Part shown: piece by piece, positions 12,701 through 24,700 of the stretch
How positions within the stretch are numbered: the stretch's first letter is position 1
Layout: the number at the start of each line of letters is the position of its first letter
NCBI GenBank assembly: GCA_032173965.1
Contig: CM063294.1
Location: 8,292,452 to 8,356,451, forward strand
Source of the DNA: Sitta carolinensis
Lineage: Eukaryota; Chordata; Aves; Passeriformes; Sittidae
Direction: 5' to 3'
DNA: 64,000 bases
Position numbers and translations under genes: made by a program
The notes under the pieces: model-generated
Database searches by the model: none
Seen by the model: only the letters and a program-made list of their open reading frames with translations
Told to the model about the DNA's origin: nothing

Positions 12701-15700
12701 TTGTTACTTATTTAGTTTGATTTTTCAATTTTTTTTTTTTTTTGTCTTTTCCCTCCCACCCCTGCAGTGGTTGGACTGGACATCCAGGATGAAATGGGAA
12801 GGCACGAAGTGGGTCACATTGACAACTCCATGAAGATCCCTCTCAACAACGGGGATGGCTGCAGGTTTGAGGGCCATTTCAGCATCAACAAGGTGAGTGG
12901 CAGTGACAGTGGGTGAGGTGTGTGCTGGCTGGGGAACAGCTGGCAGGATCCATTGGTAAAAATGAAAATTTGAAGACCCGTGTCTGTCCTGCCGTGTGTG
13001 TATGACCCTGATCAGACAGGAATTTAAATCAGTGTGGGGAGAGGAGGCTGCATGGCCAGACCCACAGGGAATGTGTTGGATCAGGGCTTTTCTTCACTCT
13101 CCAGAGCAGGTCATGGAGACACAATTTGCTGAACAGAGAGAGCAGCTCTGTGCAGCAGCCCCGTGCTCAGGGCATGTGTGAAAACCCTCCAGATGCCAAA
13201 GGGCTTCTGTGTTTACTCCTCCCGACTTCTGCACCTCCAAAACGTGACTCAGTGTGGAGAGGTCTCTGGCAGTGGCTGCAGCCCAGCTCTGCTTTGTTCT
13301 GAGAGCTGCAGAATGCCAGGAATGCTGGAGGGTGCCAGGGCTCCCTGCTGGGATGTTTGGAATAAGGCACGAGGCCCCACGCATGCTTGCTGGGGATGCT
13401 CTGCCTCTGCTCCAGGAATGAAAATCCAGGCCTGGAGGAGGCTCCTCTTTGGGATGGGTGTGTTCAAGATTGAATAATCTTGCTATGTAATGCTGGAGAT
13501 GACTTGCTGGGGTGGGGGAGGCACTGGTGGGACCCGCTGGTGTCCTAAGAAGGGCACACCCTTCATTCACTCCTCTTCGTGTACCACAGGCTACAAAATC
13601 CCACTTCCTTCTTTTCCTCCCAGGTCGTGTTAAAGCACATCTAAAAATAACAGACAGAACCCTCTTGCTGATTCTGTGGCATGGAAAAGATTAGGGATTT
13701 AAAAAGAGGGCTTTGTCCTCATCTCCAAGCCACCAGGATCGCTGGCAGCTGATTGCCCACAAAACTGGGAAAAGGCTTCTGGAAAAGTGCTTCTTGTCCA
13801 GACAATTCCCTGAGCACAGAGCTGAGATACCTGGGGGTTTATCTGCTGGATGTGGTGTGTCCTGCTCACCAAAGCAGCTCCAAAAGGGGGTACAGAAGGT
13901 GGCACTGAGGAGCTTCCTGCTGATTTGTGTCTCATTTAGTGGCTGGGGCAGCTGTCACAGGCAGAGGAGCTGGCCTAGGACTTCTGGCTCTGGAAAATCT
14001 CTCGTGTGTGACCTGGAAGTCTGCAGTCCCTTGACAGGAATTGGACAAGCTGAGCTGGGAGCTGGAGTGGGAGCTGGCCAGGCTTGGGGACTTGAGCAAG
14101 GCTTGCTCTTGGGTGTTGCTGTGTGCTGCTTGCCCTGTTTGCTGAGCCTGTTTGTGACACAGCTGGTGTCCACACCTGAAAGTGTTCCCAGGAGTGCTCT
14201 GCTATTCCTCAAGTCATTAAAGGAGCTTTCCTGAAAGCACATGGAATGGGCATGTGGCCTCCTGTGGCCCTGCTGCTGAGGGCACACTGGGCACCAGTTG
14301 TATAACCACCCTCCCACTCCTGCCCTGGGCTGTGCCACATTGCTCCTCACTGCTGCTTCATTTCACAACCTTCTCTCAATAGGAAAATATTCTTGCAGCT
14401 TCCATGACAGTGATTGAGCTGTATCTGCTGAAAGACTCCAGGGCTAGTGACCTGAAAAGTGTGTGCATGCAGAGTGGTGCCATCAGAGTGACACCAGGGC
14501 TCAGTTTTGGTCTTGGAACTGAGCTTTAGGTGAAACCTGCGTTGTTCAGTTCCTTGTATTTCTCTTCATTAAAAAAAATTAAAAGGAAGGGCTCCTGCTG
14601 GTTCCTGCCAGGTGGAGAGGGGGAAGATCTAGGTTAGTTTATATGGGATGCCCATGTGGGTTTGATGGTGGATTTTTTTTCTTTATGTAAAACTCATTCT
14701 TGCACACCATCTCAAAGGTAAGGTTGTTCATGAGTGGTACCAGAAGAGAAATACATCCCCAGCTTCCCGGGCTGCTCTGCAGCAGTGGGCCCGTTTGCAA
14801 ATGCCAGATGTGGGAGTAAGACATTGAGCAAGAGAGACAGGAATTTTATTTTAGTAGGGATGAAAGACATAGCCTTAAGTGCAGGGAATCCCTGGAGCTG
14901 GCAGGGACCCACTCATCCCCTCCTGCTCAGGACCAGCAGCAGCGTGGGGGTGCCAGGCTCGAGCGTGGTGGTGGTCAGGTGCAGGAAGGTCTCACAGATC
15001 CTTCCACCTTCCTGGATGGATCCAGGCATTCCCATGTCACCTCACAGAGCCTAGCAATGCCTTGAGGGATAAAATGTGAAATCCTGTCTTCCCTGTCTTG
15101 GCTAATTTTAGGTCCCTGGTAACTTCCACGTGTCACGCACAGCGCGACGGCGCAGCCCCAGAACCCCGACATGACTCACGTCATCCACAAGCTCTCATTT
15201 GGGGACAAGTTACAGGTGAGTCCTGAAAATTCCCTGGCTGTAGGGGAATGCAGTGAGAGTGGTTTAATATTAGACACTTTGGTTTTATGGAAGGCTTGTG
15301 TGTCCCTGCAACCTAAGCTCAAGTCTGGGAGAGTTCGCAGCTGCCACCGGTTCAGGCAGGAGCAGTGTCAGAAGTGTTTTCTTCTGAAACTCAGAGTGCT
15401 TTTGGGAAACTCCATGGCTGTCTTCCTGCAGGGAGTTAGAAACAAGGTTTGTGGCTCAGCAAAATCCTGTTTTTAGTGTGAACCCAGCAAACAAACCTTC
15501 CTGCCTTTGTGGGCGAGCAGTGATGCACTCAGGGAAGGTGTGTGCTCATTCTGTGTTTACCAAGAGCAGCCAAACTCTTTTTAATTCACTTCACTGTACA
15601 TGTACAGCAGACAGCCATTAGTCAAATCCATTCTGTGAAGCACAAGTTAGACTCAGCACTGCCAATTCCCTGCTGGGAAGAAGCTGAATGCATGCACTTG

Positions 15701-18700
15701 CCCAGTGCATAGAGTTTCAGCAGGTGCTGCAAGTTATGTAATATTACCTGATTTCTCAATAAGGACAGATTACAGCACTTCTCTAGCCTACATCCAAGGA
15801 GCTGGCCTCATAGGTGGGAGTTCCACATGTGCACACCCAGCTTGAGACTCACCCTAAACATTGCTTACCCATAGTCTCTCTGTAATCTTCTTTCCTCAGC
15901 ACAGACTTCTCATTAGTCTGCTCCTTTTACACCCACTTCCAAACCCCTTTCTCATGCTAACAAGCCTAAGCGTTGCTTTGTAGTCTTCTGATTCTGCTCC
16001 CGGCTTCTTTTAGGAATTATCTTGTGTGGGAACGAGGAAATATTAGCGTATAAATAAGCTTGGCTTAATGTCTGTAAAGCACACTGAGATTATGAAAAAT
16101 ATTAGGTGAGTGGTAATAGGGAGTTGTGCAGCCTGCGTGGGAAATGGGTGCTCTGAGGGAGCATTCCCATTGTTTGCTCCTGGAGTCCTGGAGGAAGGCA
16201 GCTGCAGGGTGAATCAGCATGGAGGAGGAGCCTGGGGAGAAAAGCAGCAAGTGTCTTCAGTTCTTGTGGTGAGAAACCTGTCTGGCAAACGTGGAGCTGG
16301 CTCCTGATTCAGACAAGTTCAGATGGGTCTTTTCCGAGTTCAGGGTAGCTGCTCCTGGTCTGAGTGCCCTGGCAGGGAGCAGACTCCCACCTGCAGGGGT
16401 GCTGCAGGCAGACAGCAGTGCAGCAGCACAAATTAGAGAGGGATCTGTTCACCAGACAGCTCAGCAAGCAGAGAGAGCCAGCAGGTGTGGAGAGCTTTCC
16501 ATCTGTCTTGGTGCACCTTGGAATATTTCAAGTTGTCTCTGCCTGCTTTGATGTAATAAAAGCTTATATTCCTTAAAGAGCTTCTCATTCACTTGTGTCA
16601 TGTGCTGGGAGTTTGTTCTTTGTGCAGTGATCCACTGAGGGACAGGCTGTGTTCCCCAGAAAAACCAGTCTCTTTGAGGCAGAGATTTAAATATCACCTG
16701 GCACCGAATGAGCTTTGAGTCTTCAGCAGTGCTCGTGTACAATAGTGGCAGACTTCCTGTAGATTTTTCCCTCATTTAGATGAGATCAGAATTAAAACCT
16801 GCAGAATTAAAATTCATGCAGTGAGTTCCTGCACGTCAGGTAACCCAGTAAGGAAAGATGAGGAAAGCAGGAGATGATGCCTCTTTACTGTCAGGGGCAG
16901 GTGACTCTCCTGACAAGGTTAAAAGCAGGATTATTCAACACCATAATGTAGAACTCAGTAGAAATTATGGTTAAAAATGCAACCTCTCCTTTTTCCACAT
17001 CTCTCTTTACTGGGTTACCTGAAAGATGGAGGTAGGAACTCATTGGTTTGAATTTTGGTCTTGTCTACAGAGAGGAATATCTACCAAAAGTTTGAAGTGG
17101 ACCTTAAAGTCTCTGGATATTCCATAAGAGACTTCTTAGCTGTATCAAGAATGGAACCTAACACTTTAGCCCCACTCCAGGGGCTTCTTTCTTTTCCTTA
17201 TGCCTTTTACAGTGAGTAAAGAGTGAGCACAGCCTGAGAGGTGGCTTGGGAATGGTCATGGTTGTGTGAAATTCCAGCAGAGCAAAAGGCCCTGCAGCAG
17301 GATCAGCTGTTGCTTTTGCTCTGCTCCTGTTCCCAGCACCTTCCAGTTGAACTTGCTGATGGTTTTGTCTTTCCAGAATTTCTTTTCTGCTGAGCAAAAC
17401 TGGTTCCCTTGCTGCTGCCTCCCTCACCCACTCTGCAGTGTTGGGAACAGGGAAATGCCCATTAGGATGGGACAGAGAAATCCGTGTGCTGCCAGTTGTT
17501 GGCAGGGTCTGGGAAGGAGATGGCATTGCCCTGCTGGGGAGGTGAAACTGTCACACCCCTGCCCAAATCCTCCTTCCAAACTCTTCTTCCCCGTGTCTGG
17601 CTTAAGGTCAGGAGTTTCTGGGTTGTGGAGTTCTTTGTCCTTTCTTTGTACCTTGTGAGCAGCACAACCTCTGACCTACAGCTGCTGCCATGGGCTTTCC
17701 CCTGTCTGGAGAGCTCCCACGAGGGTTGTTCTGTTGGTGGAGACCAGGCTCCAGGTCACAGCCTGTGCAGAGCATGGAAATCCTGTTGTTCTGGGCAAAC
17801 AGATACTCACAGGGCTGGAATCAGCTGCAGGGGAAGCTGGAGGGATGTCAGTGTTGGGATTTGTCCTTCCCACCTCCCAGGCTGAAGGGTTGGACAGACC
17901 CAGCTGCTCTGACAGGAGCCACCTTGGAGGAGAACTCCTGAGTTTTGACCCCAGAGTGACTCCCATTTATTTCCCTTTCAGCCTGATAAATTAATTTCAC
18001 AGTTAACTCTGCAGAGCTCTTAGGAAATACCAAACAGTGAAAATTTCACAACTGAACTCCCCCAACTGCAATTCCTTTAGCTTTGGAGTGGTTTTGGAGT
18101 TTCATCTTGTGAGATGTTGTGAAATCAGCTTTTTCACTTGGAACCAACCGCTGTGATGATGGTCACTGAAAGATATTTGGGGTCATCTTTTACTGGGTTG
18201 AGGCTTTGTTTTTTTGAAAAGGTTGAATCAGGCTGGTCCCCTGGTTACAGGGCAGGCAAGCAAAGGTCAAGAGTATCAAGTCAGAGCTGAGTTTCTTCAT
18301 CCTCCTTTTTGCTTTCCAGGTCCATAACGTTCACGGAGCATTCAATGCCTTGGAGGGAGCAGACAAGCTCAGCTCAAACCGTGGGTATTCCTGGGATTGC
18401 AGCTCTCAGCCCCCTCTGCAGGAGGGAGAGCAGGGCCATTCATGCTGATCCAGAAGTCTTTAGTTTGCCTCTTTAGCCAAAATGATCCAGACATTGCTGG
18501 CTGACATTTCCATTTCCTCCAGTGCTACAGAAAAGGCTTAGCCCTAAAGGTTTTTTGCAGTCCTTATGGAGTTTTATAGTTTTATATCCAGATCCTGTTC
18601 CTGTAGTGTCCCTTTGCTGCTGTTACTTCCACCAGAACTTTTCCTTGTACTTGTGTTGTAAATTCCTTTAAATTTCTGCTCTGTGGATGGCAAGAGGGAC

Positions 18701-21700
18701 ATTTTCATGGCCCTTCTTTATGACCAGCACAAAAAGGAAAATTCAATGCATGCTACAATTCAGTGTAGAGAGTTGTCTCTCAAAGGTTCAGGCTCCTCCA
18801 GGACATCAGTCCTGTCCATTTCTTGGAACAAAATTTCTGTGGCTGTTCCTGAAGCTATACAGTTGTGGTTCGGGTTTGGTTTTTTTTTGTTTTTACCTCC
18901 AAGAGCCAAATCTCATCATGTTACACTTGGCTAGAGGATCCTGCAGAGATGTCATTTAGAATTCTGTTTTAGAACTGTTTTAGCAGACACCAGAATGAGC
19001 CATTTAAATAATGAGAAAAAAAAAACAAAAACCAAAACCAAAAAAACAAACCCAGCTAAGCAGCTGTAGGAGAAGATGAGAAAGCAAGAAAGAAGTGGAA
19101 GTACACAGGTTGTGATAGCTCAGGAGTTTTTGTCAGAATGACCTCAGTGGGCTGCAGCCCTAACCTCAGCCAGTTCCTGATTTAACCACGCAGTTGGTGG
19201 TGGTGATAAAAGTGTTACCATTTATAGTTGCAAGCAGGAAGGTTGGAGTAACCCAAACCTTGGGTGGGTTGTGGTCCTACAGAAGTGGTGGGTGGCTTCT
19301 GTTGTCACCCCAGTGTAGTCTGAAGTTTCTCATTTTCTAAAGTTCTAGTTTTCTGATGTTTAAGTTTACTAAAATTCTTTTCCCAAGGAAAATAAGAAAA
19401 CATCAGGACTGCTTTTGTAACAATATCCATGTTGTTCATTCCTTCTAAGAAGAGAGATTTCTTTTGGTGTCCCTCTAGTTTGACCAATGTGGGTGAAGAA
19501 GTTTATTTTCCTCTCACCAATCACATTGGTCTGTAAAAAATTATATATAAAAGCAAACAATCCCTAAAACTAAATCAGTCTTCACACAACCTTGGGAAAA
19601 AAAAAATCACAAAAAGTCTGTGTGGTGCAGCAACACCCCAGTACCTGCCAGAGTCCTGAACTGTCAGAACCCAGGCTGTGTCTGACAGCCCTGGATGATC
19701 CCAGCTCCAGCCAGGGGGATTCAAAGCCCTGCCAGGGGCATGCAGCCAGGGACTGCTGCAGCTTTAAATTTGATCCATAAAACAAATTACCACCTGGAAA
19801 TGAGGAACTAAAAGTCACAAAATTTTAAATAACATAATAGTAGTAATTATAAAGTAAAAAAAAAAAAAGTAAAAGTCTTACCATAAAAGCTTAAAAAGCT
19901 AAATGAAAAAATTTAAGCATTGTCCTATCCTCCTTCCTTCTTCTTCCTAACCCCCATTTTTTAGTGATGTTAACATTTAAAAATTAAATTAAAAATAAAA
20001 TATAGCTATCTAACATAAGTAATAAATATTAAATCATAATTATAAATAACTAACACATAATTTGTAGTATAAAAATCAGTGCCTGCCTCTGAGGCAGCAT
20101 GTATACCTCAAACCACCCTGCTGAACAGACCTCGGCAGCCCAGACCAAAAATATCTCAGCTAAAAACCAACAAAACAACCTTAAAAACATCAGCTGAAAA
20201 CTTTCAGCTCATTCTTTCAACAACAAAGTTTAAAGGCAGCAAAATTTCTGTATCTCAGAGTCCCGCTAACCAAAACAACCCCGGAGACTGAGCCCAGGGC
20301 AGGAGGGTGGGCTGCGAGGCTTTGTCCCTGAGCTCAGGGGGAGGGACTGGCCCTTGCCTGTGGGTTGTTCTGTGGGCTGGCTCCTCTCTCTCCAGGCTAA
20401 CCAATTCCCTTCCCTCCTCGACCACAGCCCTGGCCTCTCACGACTACATCCTGAAGATCGTGCCCACGGTGTACGAGGACATGGGCGGCAAGCAGCGCTA
20501 CTCCTACCAGTACACGGTGGCCAACAAGGTAAAGGGGCAGCAGCCTCTGCCTGGGGCTCCTGTGCAGCCCAGGGGATGGATGCTCAGGCTCCTGTGCAGC
20601 CCAGGGGATGGATGCTCAGGCTCCTGTGCAGCCCAGGGGATGCTCAGGCGCCTGTGCAGCCCAGGGGATGGATGCTCAGGCTCCTGTGCAGCCCAGGGAT
20701 GCTCAGGCTCCTGTGCAGCCCAGGGGATGGATGCTCAGGCTCCTGTGCAGCCCAGGGGATGGATGCTCAGGCTCCTGTGCAGCCCAGGGATGCTCAGGCT
20801 CCTGTGCAGCCCAGGGGATGGATGCTCAGGCTCCTGTGCAGCCCAGGGGATGGATGCTCAGGCTCCTGTGCAGCCCAGGGGATGGATGCTCAGGCTCCTG
20901 TGCAGCCCAGGGGATGGATGCTCAGGCTCCTGTGCAGCCCAGGGATGCTCAGGCTCCTGTGCAGCCCAGGGGATGGATGCTCAGGCTCCTGTGCAGCCCA
21001 GGGGATGGATGCTCAGGCTCCTGTGCAGCCCCGGGAATGCTCAGGCTCCTGTGCAGCCCAGGGGATGGATGCTCAGGCTCCTGTGCAGCCAGGGATGCTC
21101 AGGCTCCTGTGCAGCCCAGGGGATGGATGCTCAGGCTCCTGTGCAGCCCAGGGGATGGATGCTCAGGCTCCTGTGCAGCCCAGGGGATGGATGCTCAGGC
21201 TCCTGTGCAGCCCCGGGAATGCTCAGGCTCCTGTGCAGCCCTAGGGGATGGCATGCACAGGCTACCTGTGCAGCCCAGGGGATGGATGCTCAGGCTCCTG
21301 TGCAGCCCAGGGGATGCTCAGGCTCCTGTGCAGCCCAGGGATGGACTCAGGCTCCTGTGCAGCCCAGGGGATGGATGCTCAGGCTCCTGTGCAGCCCAGG
21401 GGATGGATGCTCAGGCTCCTGTGCAGCCCAGGGGATGGATGCTCAGGCTCCTGTGCAGCCCAGGGGATGGATGCTCAGGCTCCTGTGCAGCCCAGGGGAT
21501 GGATGCTCAGGCTCCTGTGCAGCCCAGGGGATGGATGCTCAGGCTCTGTGCAGCCCAGGGGATGGATGCTCAGTCTGCAGGGGGGGTGCAGTCCTGTGAG
21601 CCAGGGATGGCTCAGGCTCTGTGCAGCCAGGGATGTCAGGCTCCTGTGCAGCCAGGGGATGGAGCTCGCTCTGTGCCCCAGGGAGGGTGCGGAGCCTCTG

Positions 21701-24700
21701 CTGGAGCAGGAGTACTGAACTTTGCCTGCTGCTCACGGTCGGGATGGAGGGTTTGCCAAAGCAGGGGGGGGTGGTGCTTTTGTCCCTCTCCTTCCTCCTG
21801 GCCCTGGCCCCTGCTGGGTTGGCTGCTGTGGGTTTCTGGGATGGTGTGGGAGGGGTGCTCAGGCTGCAGGAGCTCCTGTTGTGATGGGAGCTGGGATCCA
21901 GCTGAGCTCACACAACATCACCGGGGCTCAGGAGCAAAGCAGGCTCAGTCCTGAGGGATGGATGGGAGGAATCAACCAGCAGAGTTTTCAGCTTTTGACA
22001 AATGTTGGTTTCAGACATGCAGGCGCTAAGCTGTAGCAGCAAATATGTGTTGGTGGAGGATTTCCCAGTCCCTGCTTTATGATAGTGAATTAGCACAGAA
22101 TCCATTAGTTTGGAAAAGACCCAAGATCACCAAATCCTACCAGTGAGCAATTCCCACCTTGTCACCCAGCCCAGAGCACTGAGTGCCACAGCCAGCATTT
22201 TAATAATTCAGTGTATTGAATTTTTTTTAAGGGGAAAAAAAAGACCCTTTTTACTTTTTAAGCTAGCAAGCATCTTCCAGTTGAAAATCATTTGCCATTC
22301 AGGTTCTAAATGAAAGTCCAAAATCTGTTTATTATATCTAATTACTTTTATTTTGCCCTACCTGATAGTTAAGCACACACTCTCCTGGGCTAGTTCTCAG
22401 ATTAATGTTCCTGACTAGTGATTTTTGGGCTTGCTTGTGTGGTGTGTCCCAGGGATTTGGACATCTCCCTCTGTTCAGATTACAATGTATTTGTTCTGCT
22501 TAATGTCACAACTGCTGTCTGATAAGACTGCCTGTGACAGGAGGTCTGAAAGTAATTTGGAAAATCGACAGCAGGAGCTTTTGACACCTCTGTGAGCTTG
22601 GCTGCAAACTGGGGCCTTCAGCCAAGTCTGACTCATTAGGGCAGGATTGCTGGTGAGGAGAAGGGGAGAGGAAGGAAAAAATGAGGTCAGTTCTGTCCAA
22701 ACTGAGGTGCTGAGAAGCACTGCTGCCTCTGTGCTCTCTTCTCCTGGTGCTCCAGCCCTTTCCTCCCACCCTGAGCAGGGGGAGATGGAAATGGGAAGAA
22801 CAGTGTGGCACAGAGTGGCTGTGAGCAGAGTCTGAAGGGCAAACTGTGCCTCCTGCCTTGGCTTCCTCACTTCCCACACAGCCACTGTCCCACAGCTGAG
22901 TTCTGAGCTGCAGAACCCCAATAAAAGCCCTGAAAATATCTGGGCACTTCTGCTTCTCTTGTCATCATGGGATAAACCACCTAAAAACAGGGAAATTTGG
23001 GATTTATATAAGGTGATTGAAGATAAATGCTGTTTCACTAGCACACAGAGAGGAAAATTAATTTTTTTTTGTGCGTCATGCTCATGAGCAGCCTGTTGCT
23101 TGTTCTTTTTCTCATCTTTCTGAAGTATTTGAGGCTGTCTTTGCCTCTTTGTGAAGGAGAATTGAACCAGGAGAGGAGATGTGAGCTGGCAGCTTGTCAC
23201 AGGGCTGAGGAAGGGAAGAGCAGCTGGCTGGAGAGGCAGACCCTGAATGCTGGCTCCCCAGCCTGCTGCCCTTGGATTTTTCTTCACCCTGTGAATGTCC
23301 TGATCTTTAAAAACTGATACCTGTCTCCACTGACAGCTCAGACAAGACATTATCTCCAGAAGATGTGACTTTAGTTACTGGGCACTGGGTCCTGCCTGGG
23401 GCTCTCCTGTGGCCATGGGTGGCACTGGACTTGTTAGGAAACAAATGGGTTAAGGGAAATTGCCACTGGAAATCTGAAAGATGTCTCTCCCAAACCAGCC
23501 TGGGATATTTTTTTGAAACTTTGCCAATATTTTTTGAATGTTTGCCAGCATTTTTCTGTGTGCAATTTCATCCTGGCTTTCAGCAGGAGTTTTAAAAGTG
23601 GTTTGAACATGGTTCCAGATGATTCATGCTGAGAGGGCAAAGCATTCCCATTGCTGGTTCCAGTGGGGAGAGGGCCTGACACAGGAATGCAAGGACAAGG
23701 AGGGACTTTCAGGCTCTTACAAACTAAATTTCATTAATTTGGTGAATGATTTATATACAAAATACAGACATACATGCGATTTACAGAATGAAAACTCCAC
23801 CTGCAGCCAGGCTGTTTGCATTTAAATAGAGCAGATGTAGGATGGAGAATCAATGACAGCCTCCCTGTTTAGTCCTGTAGCTCTGAGTGAAGGTGGGAGT
23901 ACTCCCCATCACTCTGTCCCACTGTCATGATCAGGCTGGAAAGAGATTGTTTCCCTGTTTGATAAGCATGGGAATTCACACAGGAATTCACTTTACTTCC
24001 TTCCATCTGATCACTGCAACAAAACACTGCGGTGAGGCCCAAACCCACAGAGGCAGTTTTATGGCAGGCCCTCTCTGGGGTGAGATTTGCTGACATTTTG
24101 TGCCATTTTTTCCCCCCAGGAATACGTAGCCTACAGCCACACCGGCCGCATCATCCCGGCCATCTGGTTCCGCTACGACCTGAGCCCCATCACAGTGAAA
24201 TACACAGAGAGGAGGCAGCCTTTGTACAGGTTCATCACCTCGGTGAGTGACCCCCCCACCCTCCTTCTGCCTCCCTCTGCCTGCCTGCTCCTCCCTTTCT
24301 TGCCCAGAGGAATTTGTGTCTTTGCCTCAGGGCGCTGTGTGTGCTGCAGGTAAAGCAGCACAGCACTGGCCAGGTGTCAGGTGAGTCCAGTGCCCTGGCA
24401 GCTTGATTTAATAGCTGGGCACAAAAAAAGGGAAATTAATCTATTCCAGAAGGGCCAGGCTCTGTCTAGGGCTCTATTGCAGCATGCCAGGAGCTTGGAA
24501 GTAATACTGATGTGGTGGGCAGGAAAACTGCAATGAACTGCTCAGGGATGGTGAGAGCAAATGTGCAGAGAATCTGGAATGGTTTGGGTTGGGAAAAACC
24601 CTAAACTCATTCCATCCCACCCCCTGCCATGGCAGGGACACCTTCCACTGTCTCATGTGACTCCAGGCCCCATGCAGTCTGTTCTTGGGCACTTCCAGGG

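Larger units (their letters stand above)
18381..20427 (+). other. ERGIC1 intron, 2.0 kb, largely ERV-derived in its second half
   Basis: First ~900 bp show nothing notable except an A-rich run near 19014-19055. From 19321 to about 20290 the intron is occupied by LTR-related sequence listed separately. The acceptor follows at 20427. Confidence 0.75.
20529..24119 (+). other. ERGIC1 intron, 3.6 kb
   Basis: Contains the minisatellite 20549-21660 and a CR1 remnant at 22090-22200, then unremarkable sequence. A 291-codon open frame on the - strand (22475-23350) is discussed under findings. No exon recognised. Confidence 0.75.

Noticed and set aside
15112..15215. ERGIC1 as a pseudogene
   Set aside because: Only one base is missing. 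Seven other exons, all splice sites and the stop are intact, and synteny is conserved.
20307..21954. Open frames of 296-448 codons with repeated QAPVQPRGW / LLCSPGDGCS / SCAAQGMDA motifs
   Set aside because: The ~32-bp array cycles through the three frames and is free of stops. It lies in an ERGIC1 intron and was produced by the repeat.
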